The notes beneath the pieces are model-generated. The model was given only the letters and a program-made list of their open reading frames with translations. It had not been told where the DNA came from and ran no database searches. Below, piece after piece: positions 1 to 9,186 of a stretch of 64,000 nt of DNA (the stretch's first letter is position 1; the number at the start of each line of letters is the position of its first letter). The stretch comes from Lacticaseibacillus saniviri JCM 17471 = DSM 24301. Lineage in GTDB: Bacteria; Bacillota; Bacilli; Lactobacillales; Lactobacillaceae. Location of the stretch: contig NZ_BBBX01000017.1 in the NCBI RefSeq assembly GCF_001311785.1, positions 1-64,000 on the forward strand, given 5' to 3'. The position numbers and the translations under genes are program-made.

Positions 1-263
1 GCCCTTCTGAAAAATTCAGAAGGGCCGACAATAGTGCCGGGGGTACCACCCAGGTTCGTCTCCATACGAAGACCTTTAAATGCGTAATCACATCGTAACC
101 CGGTAACGGAGGCACCCGTATTCGACTCAGATTGCCGAATCCATTCAGAGATCATTTTCACCGTCAGCCCGCTCACTGCCTTCTCACCTACTGGCAATTC
201 TCTGTGCTTTGCGCTGCCGATTACTCTTCTCGTCACATCGTTTTTTATCAGTTAAATTTAATT
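1..263 (-). promoter_or_regulatory. T-box riboswitch leader of a gene left of the window
   Basis: On the minus strand, the T-box core TGGTACC (plus 42-48) is followed by a perfect terminator hairpin (arms 1-11 and 15-25) whose U-run lies off the left edge. Upstream, Stem I can be drawn with an AGTA / GAA loop-E pair flanking the specifier region; the distal arm ATTGCC pairs with GGCAGT. Specifier candidates are ATG (153-155) or ATC (150-152). The T after TGG predicts a tRNA with discriminator base A, which fits Met or Ile better than Asn or Trp. The controlled gene is not in the window, so the amino acid is an inference. Confidence 0.85.
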
Positions 264-270
264 TTTCATT

Positions 271-299
271 ATCATACGGCAGGCAATGAACCCTGTCAA
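271..299 (-). promoter_or_regulatory. Promoter of the T-box leader
   Basis: Minus strand TTGACA (294-299), 17-nt spacer, TATGAT (271-276). This is a near-consensus sigma-A promoter placed directly upstream of the T-box leader, with transcription starting near 263. Confidence 0.85.
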
Positions 300-312
300 C
301 ACAAATTTAAGC

Positions 313-341
313 TTGACAAAAAAATTTTCGAACTCTAACAT
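313..341 (+). promoter_or_regulatory. Promoter of the alcohol dehydrogenase gene
   Basis: TTGACA (313-318), 17-nt spacer, TAACAT (336-341). It is divergent from the T-box promoter; the two -35 boxes are only 13 bp apart. Confidence 0.7.
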
Positions 342-386
342 GACATCATTCGTGAAAAATAAATGAGAAAATGAGAGGTGCTATTT

Positions 387-1457
387 ATGAGCATAGAAGA
401 CCTCATTCGACCAGGAGCAAACCAATATGTGAGCGCGGAACACGCGCTCGATGAGTTGCCAGATTTACTGACACCCTTTCACCACCCCGTCATCATCACG
501 GGTGACAAATCTTACGCGGCATTCACAGCGCATAGCAACACCGCATTCGACTATCCAGTCCTGCGCTATGACGGTTCCGCCAGTGATGAAGACGGTCAAC
601 ATCTGGCCGATCAGGCACCCGATGCCGATGTCATTATCGGCATTGGTGGCGGCCGGGTCCTCGACACCGCCAAAGTGAGTGCGGAAGTGCTCGCCATCCC
701 GATTATCACGGTACCGACACTCGCCTCTAACTGTGCGCCATACACCCCAATCGGCGCCATCTACCATCAGGATCACACCTTTAAGCGTGTCGCCTATTTC
801 AGCCAAGCACCCTATGCGACTGTAGTCGACTGGTCATTGATTTTGGATGCCCCACGCGATTACTTCATCGCCGGAATCGGTGATACATTGGCGAAGTGGT
901 ATGAGATCCAAGGCATTGTGGCAACGCTCGATCAGCCACTACCCGCTTTTAACCAGCTGGGTTATCTGGCCGCGCAAAATATTCGCGAGGTCATCACCAA
1001 TCACGCCTTGAATGCCACCCATGACTTTGATGACCATCACCTAACGCAGGAACTAGTTGACGTGATTGATGCCATTATCGGCATTGCGGGGACCGTTGGG
1101 GGATTTGCCGTGGCGTATGGCCGCACATCGGGCGCGCATGCAATCCATAATGGACTGTCGTATATCAACGAAACTCATGCGATTCTGCACGGCTCAAAGG
1201 TCGCCTATGGCATTCTGGTGCAACTCGCTTACACCGGCCAAACAGATGAAATCGAGTCCCTACTGCCGCTCTATCACGCGCTCGGCTTGCCAACGACACT
1301 GGCCGATCTCAACGTCACGACGCAACCGATTGCGCCTGTCGCAGAATGGGCCGCCCAACCCCAAGAATCTTTCAAGTTGATCGATCCCGCGGTCACACCT
1401 GACAAGATTGAAGCGGCGATTGAAGCCGTTGAGAAAGTCACCACTGCGGCACATTAA
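387..1457 (+). CDS. Iron-containing alcohol dehydrogenase / glycerol dehydrogenase-like oxidoreductase
   Basis: A 356-residue NAD(P)-dependent dehydrogenase of the GldA/iron-containing alcohol dehydrogenase superfamily. The glycine-rich nucleotide-binding segment GIGGGRVLDTAK lies near residue 90. The metal-ligand triad typical of the family is visible as Asp in GDTLAKWYE, His in GAHAIHNGLS and His in the HAILHG segment. The sequence resembles uncharacterised lactobacillar homologues and E. coli YbdH (hydroxycarboxylate dehydrogenase) more than true glycerol dehydrogenase, so the substrate is open. Start chosen at ATG 387 behind AGAGGTG (374-380) rather than the in-frame GTG at 378, which overlaps that ribosome site. 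It is monocistronic, with its own promoter and a shared terminator after it. Confidence 0.8.
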   Translation: MSIEDLIRPGANQYVSAEHALDELPDLLTPFHHPVIITGDKSYAAFTAHSNTAFDYPVLRYDGSASDEDGQHLADQAPDADVIIGIGGGRVLDTAKVSAEVLAIPIITVPTLASNCAPYTPIGAIYHQDHTFKRVAYFSQAPYATVVDWSLILDAPRDYFIAGIGDTLAKWYEIQGIVATLDQPLPAFNQLGYLAAQNIREVITNHALNATHDFDDHHLTQELVDVIDAIIGIAGTVGGFAVAYGRTSGAHAIHNGLSYINETHAILHGSKVAYGILVQLAYTGQTDEIESLLPLYHALGLPTTLADLNVTTQPIAPVAEWAAQPQESFKLIDPAVTPDKIEAAIEAVEKVTTAAH

Positions 1458-1486
1458 CCTGGGAAATATTGTGCACGAGGCACATA

Positions 1487-1537
1487 AAAAGCGGTTGTGA
1501 CAAAACCAAATTGGTTTTGTCACAACCGCTTTTATTT
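1487..1537. terminator. Bidirectional terminator between the dehydrogenase and mnmG
   Basis: Perfect 23-bp inverted repeat (1487-1509 / 1511-1533) with flanking A and T tracts, between two converging genes. The GTGACAAAACC core recurs in the terminator at 47600. Confidence 0.9.
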
Positions 1538-3427
1538 TTATGCCGTTACCTTCGCAATCCGGCCCTGTTCGATATAGACGGACAGAATCGCGATATCAGC
1601 GGGATTGACACCACTGATTCGGCTAGCCTGGGCAATCGTCTCTGGCTGAATCTTGGTCAACTTTTGACGGGCTTCTGTGGCTAACCCGTTGATGGCTTCA
1701 TAGTCCAAGCGTTCTGGAATCTTCTTGGCTTCCAACCGCTTCAAGCGATCGATGCTCTGTTGTTCTTTAGCGATGTAACCCGCATACTTGATCTGAATTT
1801 CAACCTGTTCAACGACCCGGTGATCCAGATTCTCGGCTGGAATGAACTGCAATAAGTCGTTGTAGGTCACTTCTGGCCGCTTCAAGAAATCACTCGCGAG
1901 CACGCCATCCTTGAGAGGTGCTGCACCTAAGCTTGCCAACCAATCATTGACCTGGGCTGGCTTCAAGCGAATGCTATCCAACCGGGCGAGTTCTGCTTCA
2001 ATCTGTGCCTTCTTGGTTTCAAATTGCGCAAACCGCACATCATTGATTAAGCCCAATCCGTGGCCCATTTCGGTGAGTCGCAAGTCGGCATTATCGTGCC
2101 GCAAAATCAAGCGGTACTCTGCACGGCTCGTCAGCAAGCGATAGGGTTCGTTGGTGCCCTTGGTCACCAAGTCATCGATCATCACCCCGATGTAAGCATC
2201 GGAGCGCTTGAGCGTGAATGGTGCCTTATTTTCGGCACGTAATGCGGCGTTGATACCAGCGATCAGACCTTGGCCGGCTGCTTCTTCGTAACCGGAAGTC
2301 CCATTCATTTGGCCCGCGGTATACAAGTTCTTAACGACCTTGGTTTCAAGGGTTGGGTGCAGTTGCCATGGTTCGATCACATCGTACTCGATGGCGTAAC
2401 CGGGACGCATCATTTCGGCGTGCTCGAGGCCAGCCACACTGTGTAACATCTTCAATTGCACTTCTTCTGGCATGGAGGTGGAGAAGTCGCCAACGTAATA
2501 TTCATCGGTGTCACGGCCTTCTGGTTCCAAGAATAGTTGGTGGCGTGGCTTGTCAGCGAAACGCACAACCTTATCTTCGATGGATGGGCAATAACGTGGG
2601 CCAACACCCTTGATGACACCAGAGAACATTGGGGCGCGATCGAGATTTTCACGAATAATTTCGTGCGTCTTATCGTTGGTGTAGGTCATCCAGCAAGACA
2701 GTTGATCCTTCAGATAGACCGCGTCACTGGTTTCATAACTGAAGTGGTTAGGGGTCGTATCGCCGGGTTGTTCCTCGGTCTTGTCAAAATCAATGGTGTT
2801 GCCATCCACACGTGGTGGTGTCCCGGTCTTGAAGCGACGCAGGCTGAAGCCCAATTCCTCGAGATTCTCGGAGAGCTTCACACTAGGCAAGCTGTTATTA
2901 GGGCCAGAGCTGTACATCAGTTCACCGATGATAATCTTACCGCGGGAGCTGGTTCCAGCTGTCAGCACAACACTCTTAGCGTGATAACGCGCACCTGTCG
3001 CGGTCACAACACCGACACAGACGCCATCTTCAACCAACAAGCGTTCCGCCATCCCTTGACGCAAGGTCAGGTTAGGTTGGGCTTCGATGACTGCCTTCAT
3101 GCTGCGGTGGTAAGCGGCCTTATCTGCTTGGGCCCGCAATGCACGCACAGCGGGGCCTTTACCGGTATTTAACATCCGCATCTGGATATAGGTCTTATCG
3201 ATGTTGCGGCCCATTTCGCCACCCAAAGCATCAATTTCTCGCACCACGATTCCCTTCGCTGGGCCACCCAGTGAGGGATTACATGGCATAAACGCTAACA
3301 TGTCGACATTGATCGTCAACAACAGGGTCTTTTCACCCATCCGTGCCGCTGCCAAAGCCGCTTCAGAACCCGCATGGCCCGCACCGACGACAATCACATC
3401 ATATTCGTTTGAATCGTACTCGCGCAT
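1538..3427 (-). CDS. mnmG: tRNA uridine-5-carboxymethylaminomethyl modification enzyme MnmG
   Basis: FAD-dependent subunit of the MnmEG complex that adds the carboxymethylaminomethyl (or aminomethyl) group to the wobble U34 of certain tRNAs in the cytoplasm. The N-terminal dinucleotide-binding motif [10 protein letters not shown] and the family signature [11 protein letters not shown] are intact, and 629 residues is the normal length. Start chosen at ATG 3427 behind AGGAAAGTAGG, which overlaps the mnmE stop codon; an upstream in-frame start at 3451 would lie inside mnmE. It is translationally coupled to mnmE, its functional partner. Confidence 0.96.
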   Translation of the reverse strand: MREYDSNEYDVIVVGAGHAGSEAALAAARMGEKTLLLTINVDMLAFMPCNPSLGGPAKGIVVREIDALGGEMGRNIDKTYIQMRMLNTGKGPAVRALRAQADKAAYHRSMKAVIEAQPNLTLRQGMAERLLVEDGVCVGVVTATGARYHAKSVVLTAGTSSRGKIIIGELMYSSGPNNSLPSVKLSENLEELGFSLRRFKTGTPPRVDGNTIDFDKTEEQPGDTTPNHFSYETSDAVYLKDQLSCWMTYTNDKTHEIIRENLDRAPMFSGVIKGVGPRYCPSIEDKVVRFADKPRHQLFLEPEGRDTDEYYVGDFSTSMPEEVQLKMLHSVAGLEHAEMMRPGYAIEYDVIEPWQLHPTLETKVVKNLYTAGQMNGTSGYEEAAGQGLIAGINAALRAENKAPFTLKRSDAYIGVMIDDLVTKGTNEPYRLLTSRAEYRLILRHDNADLRLTEMGHGLGLINDVRFAQFETKKAQIEAELARLDSIRLKPAQVNDWLASLGAAPLKDGVLASDFLKRPEVTYNDLLQFIPAENLDHRVVEQVEIQIKYAGYIAKEQQSIDRLKRLEAKKIPERLDYEAINGLATEARQKLTKIQPETIAQASRISGVNPADIAILSVYIEQGRIAKVTA

Positions 3428-3435
3428 GTTTTTTC

Positions 3436-4824
3436 CTACTTTCCTAAACAAAATTGACTAAAGAGTTGTGTAATCAGCTCATCAGGTGCTGCATCACCCG
3501 TGATTTGACCCAAGTTATCCCAGGCGCTGGTCATATCGATCTGCACCAAATCGATTGGCATGCCCGCTTGAATGCCATCAATCACGCCATCGAGATCGTG
3601 CTGCGCTTGCCGCAACAGGCCGATCTGACGCGAGTTAGAAACCATCACGGTGGTTTGACTGTTCTCGATGCCGCCAAAGAACAATTCCGCAATGCGTTCA
3701 TCGAGTGCCGTCATGCCTTCACTGGTCAACGCGGAAGTGGTCAACACATCCTTGGCATCGACCAAGGTCGCCAGTTCCTGTTGATCCAGCTGTGCCGGTA
3801 GGTCTTGCTTGTTCAAAATCACGATGCGTTTCTTGTCGGCAGTCGCTGCCAACAAGTCGCGATCCTCTTGGGTGAGCGGCCGACTCTGATCCAATACCAG
3901 CAGAATCAAATCCGCTTGCGTAATCGCAGCTCGTGAGCGTTCCACCCCGATTTTTTCGACCTTGTCGTCGGTATCATGAATCCCGGCCGTGTCAATCAGC
4001 TTGAGCGGCACGCCGCGCACATTGACATACTCTTCCAAGGTGTCACGCGTGGTACCCGCCACATCCGTCACAATCGCCTTATCTTCATGCAACATGTGAT
4101 TCAGCAGCGAAGATTTCCCAACGTTAGGGCGGCCCACAATCGCGGTGGCCAGTCCTTCGCGCAAGACCTTACCTTGTCCCGCCGTCTGCAGGAGTTGGGC
4201 AATCGCGGCCTTCACCACCTGCGCCTTTTCCAGCAACAATTGGGTGGTCATCTCATCGGTATCATACTCTGGGTAATCAATATTGACCTCGACTTGTGCC
4301 AACACCTCGAGAATCTCTTGGCGCAGATTCGTAATCAGGTGGTTCAGATTCCCGTCCAGTTGATTGACCGCCACTTGCATCGCGCGATCGGTCTTGGCCC
4401 GAATCAGATCCATGACGGATTCCGCTTGGGTCAAGTCGATGCGGCCATTCAAGAAGGCACGTTTGGTGAATTCACCGGGTTCTGCCAGTCGCGCGCCCTG
4501 ACCGAGCAACAACTGTAAGATCCGATTCGTCGCCACAATCCCACCGTGACAGTTGATTTCGATGACATCCTCACGCGTGAACGTCTTAGGTGCGCGCATC
4601 ACACTGACCATCACCTCATCCACTGTTTCGTCGTTATCGGGATCGATAATGTGACCGTAATTGATGGTGTGGCTCGCCACTTCCGTCAAATCACGCCCCT
4701 TAAATACCGAATTGGCCACCTCTAATGCGGTCAATCCGCTGAGCCGAACGATTGAAATCGCCCCTTCACCAGGTGGCGTTGAAATCGCGGCAATGGTTTC
4801 ATCTGCTGTTATCACTTGTTCCAT
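3436..4824 (-). CDS. mnmE: tRNA modification GTPase MnmE
   Basis: GTPase partner of MnmG in wobble-uridine modification. The N-terminal folate-binding domain covers about residues 1-120. The G domain carries GRPNVGKSS (G1), a DTAG motif (G3) and NKQD (G4), and the C-terminal catalytic cysteine motif CLGK ends the protein. Start at ATG 4824 gives 462 residues, the usual length; AAAGGAGG sits 12 nt upstream, while the in-frame ATG at 4836 touches it with no spacing. Upstream (about 4853-4898) a weak hairpin on the minus strand may partly separate this pair from jag. Confidence 0.96.
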   Translation of the reverse strand: MEQVITADETIAAISTPPGEGAISIVRLSGLTALEVANSVFKGRDLTEVASHTINYGHIIDPDNDETVDEVMVSVMRAPKTFTREDVIEINCHGGIVATNRILQLLLGQGARLAEPGEFTKRAFLNGRIDLTQAESVMDLIRAKTDRAMQVAVNQLDGNLNHLITNLRQEILEVLAQVEVNIDYPEYDTDEMTTQLLLEKAQVVKAAIAQLLQTAGQGKVLREGLATAIVGRPNVGKSSLLNHMLHEDKAIVTDVAGTTRDTLEEYVNVRGVPLKLIDTAGIHDTDDKVEKIGVERSRAAITQADLILLVLDQSRPLTQEDRDLLAATADKKRIVILNKQDLPAQLDQQELATLVDAKDVLTTSALTSEGMTALDERIAELFFGGIENSQTTVMVSNSRQIGLLRQAQHDLDGVIDGIQAGMPIDLVQIDMTSAWDNLGQITGDAAPDELITQLFSQFCLGK

Positions 4825-4973
4825 AACTGTTGACATCCTCCTTTCGAGCAACAAAAAAGCGCAGTATCCACGAGCCGCACTCAAAAAGGCGACCGTGGAC
4901 AAAGCACTTTGACTACTTCATCTCGTTATTTAATTGCGTTCATCATAACTAAAAATAAGCGCATTGTCAAAAC

Positions 4974-5663
4974 TTAATGTTGTTTTTGCGGCACAATCAC
5001 CACGTAACGATAGGGATCATGACCATCCGAACGCGTGTGCACGTACGGATTATCCGCTAAGGCGGCGTGAATGGCCTTGCGTTCAAACGATGGCATCGGG
5101 TCGAGATAGACCGGCTGCCCCGTCGCAATCACATCACGCGCACTGCGCTGAGCGAGGCGCTTCACGGTATCCTGACGACGTTCGCGATAGTCACCGACAT
5201 CGAGCATCAGTGTGAGCTTGTGTTGGCCGTGATGATTGAACAAGGTCTGCGCTAATTCCTGTAACGCATTGATAATACGACCATGCTTCCCAATCAATAG
5301 CGCTTCCTTGTCCGTCGCAAATGTAAAGGTAACAACATTGCCTTTTCGCGACTGACTGACAGTGGCATCAATTGCCATGGCCTTGGTCACACTTTGCAGA
5401 TAAGTTTCAACCAACTGCAGCGCTGTTGCATCATCCGGTTTTTCAGCCGTTTCAGGTGCCGTCTGCGCCTCATCGGGTGCAGCTGCTTCAGGCACCACAA
5501 CTTTGGGTGTGAGTTCGACGGTAGCTAAACGCCGACCAAACCCCAAGAAACCACGTTTACCTTCATCCACCACTTCAATCGTGACGGTATCACGAGGCAC
5601 TTGCATCACCTGCAAACCCAGCTCAATGGCAGCCTGCATGGTTTTTCCTTGAAACGTTGGCAT
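4974..5663 (-). CDS. jag: RNA-binding protein Jag/KhpB (Jag-N, KH and R3H domains)
   Basis: A 229-residue RNA-binding protein (KhpB/EloR) linked in streptococci and lactobacilli to control of cell elongation and division. The order is Jag-N (1-50, with KRGFLGFG), a linker rich in Ala, Pro and Glu, a KH domain with the GKHGRI loop, and a C-terminal R3H domain (RERR, then SFERKAIHAAL). Start taken at ATG 5663 after AGGAGA; the preceding GTG (5666) is also in frame. It lies directly downstream of yidC, as in most Firmicutes. Confidence 0.93.
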   Translation of the reverse strand: MPTFQGKTMQAAIELGLQVMQVPRDTVTIEVVDEGKRGFLGFGRRLATVELTPKVVVPEAAAPDEAQTAPETAEKPDDATALQLVETYLQSVTKAMAIDATVSQSRKGNVVTFTFATDKEALLIGKHGRIINALQELAQTLFNHHGQHKLTLMLDVGDYRERRQDTVKRLAQRSARDVIATGQPVYLDPMPSFERKAIHAALADNPYVHTRSDGHDPYRYVVIVPQKQH

Positions 5664-5686
5664 CACTGTTCTCCTATAATGAACGT

Positions 5687-6517
5687 TTAACGGCGCAACG
5701 CACGCTTCTTGGCCTTAGCCAGGGCACGCTTGCGTTCTTTTTCCGCTTCCAACTTAGCCTCACGTTCGCGACGAATCTTGAACGGATTTTGGATAATCAT
5801 GGTCTGTAACAGTGAGAAGGCGTTCGTGACAACCCAGTAGATTGAGATCGCACTTGGCAAGCTGAAGGCCATGAACAAGATCATGATTGGGGTGACCCCA
5901 ACCATAATCCAGCTCGTCGCATTCCGTGTTGGTTGTGACAACATCGACATGTAACTGGTCAGAGCGGTAAAGAGGGCCGCAACAATTGGCATCACCCAAT
6001 AAGGATCGGGATGTGCCAGGTTCATCCATAAGAATGAGCCGGCCTTTAAGGCATCGGTCCGCGCAATCGCTTGATACAACGCGAACAGGAACGGCATTTG
6101 AATTACTAATGGTAAACAACCCATCACTGGATTGATGCCGGCTTCCGCGTAAAGCTTTTGCGTCTCTTCACGGAGTTTTTGCTGGGTAGCTTGATCCTTA
6201 CTACTATATTTCTGTTGTAATTCTTTCATCTGAGGCGCAATTTCTTGTTGCTTCCCCATGCTCTTCATTGAGATGTAACTCAATGGGAAGATAATAATCC
6301 GAACCAATAAGGTAAAGACGATGATCCCAACACCAGGATTGCCGCCAAAGATGTTTGCGAGCCACAAGATGAATTGGGCTGCGTTATACACGATATATCG
6401 GTCCCAGAAGCCAGTACTATTCGCATTGACAGCAGATGTGCCACATGCGGCTAAGAAGACGACCAGACTCATCAGCGCCATGCTGACGAGCAGTCGTTTG
6501 GTTGTACGCTTACTCAC
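5687..6517 (-). CDS. yidC: Membrane protein insertase YidC (lipoprotein form)
   Basis: A 276-residue Oxa1/YidC insertase that inserts membrane proteins with or without Sec. The N-terminus is a lipoprotein signal ending in the lipobox LAAC, as in Gram-positive YidC1/SpoIIIJ. The conserved Arg of the hydrophilic groove is in TM1 (FTLLVRIIIFP), and five transmembrane segments can be seen. The C-terminus is strongly basic (REREAKLEAEKERKRALAKA), as expected for ribosome contact. The start is GTG 6517 with GAGG 8 nt upstream. It lies between rnpA and jag. Confidence 0.95.
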   Translation of the reverse strand: MSKRTTKRLLVSMALMSLVVFLAACGTSAVNANSTGFWDRYIVYNAAQFILWLANIFGGNPGVGIIVFTLLVRIIIFPLSYISMKSMGKQQEIAPQMKELQQKYSSKDQATQQKLREETQKLYAEAGINPVMGCLPLVIQMPFLFALYQAIARTDALKAGSFLWMNLAHPDPYWVMPIVAALFTALTSYMSMLSQPTRNATSWIMVGVTPIMILFMAFSLPSAISIYWVVTNAFSLLQTMIIQNPFKIRREREAKLEAEKERKRALAKAKKRALRR

Positions 6518-6542
6518 AAGAATACCTCACTTATATGTATGA

Positions 6543-6898
6543 TTAAATCACGTCAACTTCATCAGCCAGAATGCCGGCCAACGTTAGGGCATGAATTAGA
6601 TTCTTTTTGGTTTCGGCCATGGTCAATCGCGTAGCCGGTTTGCGGGCGATGACGAGAAATCCGCCTGCGGGTCAATCCGTGGTTTGAGTTCTAAAAGGCT
6701 TTGCCGAATGTAACGCTTCACTTGATTTCGCATCACTGCGGTATGGCCAACTTTCTTCCCCACCGAGATCCCCACCCGAAAATGGGGTTGATCGCGTTTG
6801 AGCTGATAGATCACGAAGTTCCGGTTGGCCACCGATTGCCCGTGCTCAAACACATCCTGAAACTCGGCTTCTTTTTTAATACGGTATGATTTGCGCAC
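6543..6898 (-). CDS. rnpA: Ribonuclease P protein component RnpA (frameshifted)
   Basis: Protein subunit of RNase P, which matures tRNA 5' ends. The N-terminal part starting [13 protein letters not shown] and the basic RNR-like motif ([12 protein letters not shown]) are present. The open frame breaks after PQADF near 6654-6659. One added base restores [18 protein letters not shown] and a natural end at the TAA at 6543-6545, giving about 118 residues, the family length. RnpA is essential, so a base missing from the read sequence is far more likely than a real mutation. It is downstream of rpmH in the usual pair. Confidence 0.9.
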
Positions 6899-7002
6899 GC
6901 TGCTCCCTCACATTCAATGATACGGTTGCCTGAACTGACAATCGGTTGATAGCACAATTGAAGGCAACCACCTCAACAAAGTGCGATGATCGCCTTCTGA
7001 TA

Positions 7003-7034
7003 AAAAAACCACTGACCGCGGTCAGTGGTTTTTA
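7003..7034 (-). terminator. Terminator/attenuator after rpmH
   Basis: Perfect palindrome centred at 7018/7019 (CCACTGACC facing GGTCAGTGG) flanked by A and T runs. It overlaps the rpmH stop codon and lies between rpmH and rnpA, so it probably attenuates read-through into rnpA. Confidence 0.85.
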
Positions 7035-7172
7035 GGCAGATAATACTTTACGTCCCTTAGCGCGGCGACGTGCTAAAACTTTACGGCCGTTCTTTGTGCT
7101 CATCCGCTTCATGAAACCGTGAACGCGTTCGCGGTGACGTTTCTTTGGTTGGAATGTACGCTTTGTTGTCAT
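7032..7172 (-). CDS. rpmH: 50S ribosomal protein L34
   Basis: A 46-residue, highly basic ribosomal protein beginning [20 protein letters not shown] and ending [13 protein letters not shown], a textbook L34. ATG 7172 has AGGAGG 8 nt upstream. It is the first gene leftwards from oriC and is normally co-transcribed with rnpA. Confidence 0.97.
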   Translation of the reverse strand: MTTKRTFQPKKRHRERVHGFMKRMSTKNGRKVLARRRAKGRKVLSA

Positions 7173-7289
7173 TGTATGCACCTCCTGTTTGTAACTTGAT
7201 ATTTAATCAATTAGCTACAGTCATATCAAACATCTCACAATTATACGGGTCACCCACTGATTCGTCAAGTTAGAATGCACGCATTTTCA

Positions 7290-7630
7290 TAAAAAACTTA
7301 TCCACAAATCCGCGAAATAGCGGATTTTTGTTGATAACTTGTGATTTTAACCCGGACTTGCTTTTATCCACCACAGGTAATTCGCAGGCTTTTCCAGAAA
7401 TTAACAGCCTGTTTTTATGTTTATCCACAAGGTGAATTTCAGCGGTTAATAACTTGTGAAACATGCATTGCGATAACATTTTAAGATTGCGTCTCATTGT
7501 TGATAAGTCGAATATTTTGCGGAGTTTTCCGCAATCATTACTCATCTGTGGATAACGAGTTATGCACCTGTGGTTTTCGCCTTTTTATTTTTGAGGATTG
7601 TGTGGATAGTTTGATTGTCTGTGGAAAACT
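7290..7630. other. oriC, left half: DnaA-box cluster upstream of dnaA
   Basis: The gene-free, AT-rich stretch 7173-7685 holds clustered DnaA boxes. TTATCCACA occurs at 7298-7306 and 7421-7429, TTATCCACC at 7364-7372, and the inverted TGTGGATAA at 7547-7555. Weaker matches are at 7560-7568, 7601-7609 and 7619-7627. With the boxes after dnaA this forms a bipartite origin of the Bacillus type, and the last boxes probably also autoregulate dnaA. A -10-like TACACT lies at 7644-7649. Confidence 0.92.
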
Positions 7631-7685
7631 TTTTTAGTCATGCTACACTAAGTCAGTGAACATTTTGGGAATAGGAGGAGCGCAT

Positions 7686-9022
7686 GTGCCAAATTTAGAT
7701 GAGCTGTGGGCGTATTTGAAAGACAAATTCCGCGCGGACTTGACGCAAGTCGGTTTTAACACCTGGATCGAAACTGCCAAGCCCGTACGCCTCACGCAAA
7801 CGACGTTAGAAATCAGTGTGCCGGCACAACTGCATAAGAACTACTGGGAAAAGAATCTCGCCACAAAAGTGGTTGAAGGCGTTTATGAATTTGCGCGGTT
7901 AGAAGTGACACCCGTCATCAAAACCGGCGACGAATTAGAACCCGACCCTTTAAGCGATATTCAGACCGACCAGCCGATTCCAACGTTTAAGGAAAAGAGT
8001 CACCTTAATAGTAAATACACGTTTGAAACATTCGTGACGGGTAAGGGTAATCAGATGGCGCACGCCGCGGCATTAGTGGTTTCCGAAGAACCCGGGGTCT
8101 TATATAATCCATTATTCCTGTATGGTGGCGTGGGTTTGGGTAAAACGCATTTGATGCAGGCGATTGGGCATCAGCTTCTGACATCCAATCCAGAAGCCAA
8201 GGTCAAGTACGTGACCAGTGAAGCCTTCACCAATGACTTCATCAACTCCATTCGGACCAAGACTCAAGAAGAATTCCGGCAAGAATATCGTAACGTGGAC
8301 CTCTTGCTGGTCGATGATATTCAGTTCTTTGCTGATAAGGAAGGGATTCAAGAAGAATTCTTCCATACATTCAATGCCTTATATGAAGACAAAAACAAAT
8401 CGTCCTCACCAGTGATCGCCTACCAAACGAAATTCCAAAGCTGCAAGATCGCTTGGTATCGCGGTTTAAGTGGGGTTTATCTGTCGATGTGACACCGCCT
8501 GATTTAGAGACGCGGATTGCCATTTTGCGCAATAAGGCCAACGCCGAGAATCTGGTCATTCCAGATGACACGTTGTCTTACATCGCCGGCCAGATCGATA
8601 GTAACGTGCGTGAACTCGAGGGTTCTTTGGTGCGGGTTCAAGCTTATGCGAACCTCAAGCACGAAGCGATCACGACCAGCTTGGCCGCGGACGCGCTGAA
8701 GAGTTTGAAGCTCAACACCAAGAATCACGCCCTCTCGATCAGTCGCATCCAGGAGATTGTCGCCAAATATTACGGCACAACCGTCAGCGAACTCAAAGGT
8801 AAGAAGCGCGTCAAACAGATTGTGATGCCGCGCCAAATTGCCATGTACTTAGCGCGTGAGATGACCGACAATAGCCTGCCAAAAATCGGTCAGGCCTTTG
8901 GTGGCAAGGATCATACGACTGTCATTCACGCACACGAAAAAATCACCGATATGATTACAACCGATGATAGTTTGAAAGCTGATATTCTCGAATTACGCAA
9001 TCGATTAAAGAATGAACATTGA
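7686..9022 (+). CDS. dnaA: Chromosomal replication initiator DnaA (frameshifted)
   Basis: AAA+ initiator that binds DnaA boxes and melts oriC. Domain I starts with [14 protein letters not shown]; Walker A is GVGLGKTH, Walker B is LLVDDIQFF, and the C-terminal DNA-binding signature [13 protein letters not shown] is present. The frame breaks in an A-rich run at 8391-8395. One extra base gives [21 protein letters not shown], the expected family sequence, and about 445 residues. The start is GTG 7686 with AGGAGG 7 nt upstream; the overlapping ATG at 7684 is in another frame and stops at once. DnaA is essential, so this is probably a sequencing error. Confidence 0.95.
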
Positions 9023-9067
9023 TGGGTGTGAACAAGTCGACAGATATCCTCACTTTTATCTACCGAC

Positions 9068-9171
9068 TTATCCACAGGTGTATAACTGCTGTGCTTAAGT
9101 TTCACAGGATTTTCCACATTACCCACAGCCCCTACTACTATTACTAAAAATCTTAAATAATATATATATAC
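9068..9171. other. oriC, right half: DnaA boxes, DnaA-trio and unwinding element
   Basis: DnaA boxes TTATCCACA (9068-9076), TTTCCACAT (9111-9119) and TTACCCACA (9119-9127) are followed by CTACTACTATTACT (9132-9145). Read on the other strand this is a run of TAG/TAA triplets, the DnaA-trio. An AT-only stretch (9146-9171) then forms the duplex-unwinding element. As I recall it, the B. subtilis basal unwinding system has the same order. Confidence 0.85.
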
Positions 9172-9186
9172 TGGAGGTCCCCAGCT

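Noticed and set aside
132-338. Plus-strand open frame of 68 codons
   Set aside because: It lies antisense to the T-box leader and has no ribosome site; a chance frame.
4853-4898. Terminator between jag and mnmE
   Set aside because: The CCACG/CGTGG hairpin is separated from the U-run by about 9 nt, so it is not a convincing intrinsic terminator.
8385-8400. Programmed frameshift in dnaA
   Set aside because: The A-rich run could slip, but there is no downstream stimulating structure and the same kind of break occurs in many unrelated genes; a missing base is simpler.
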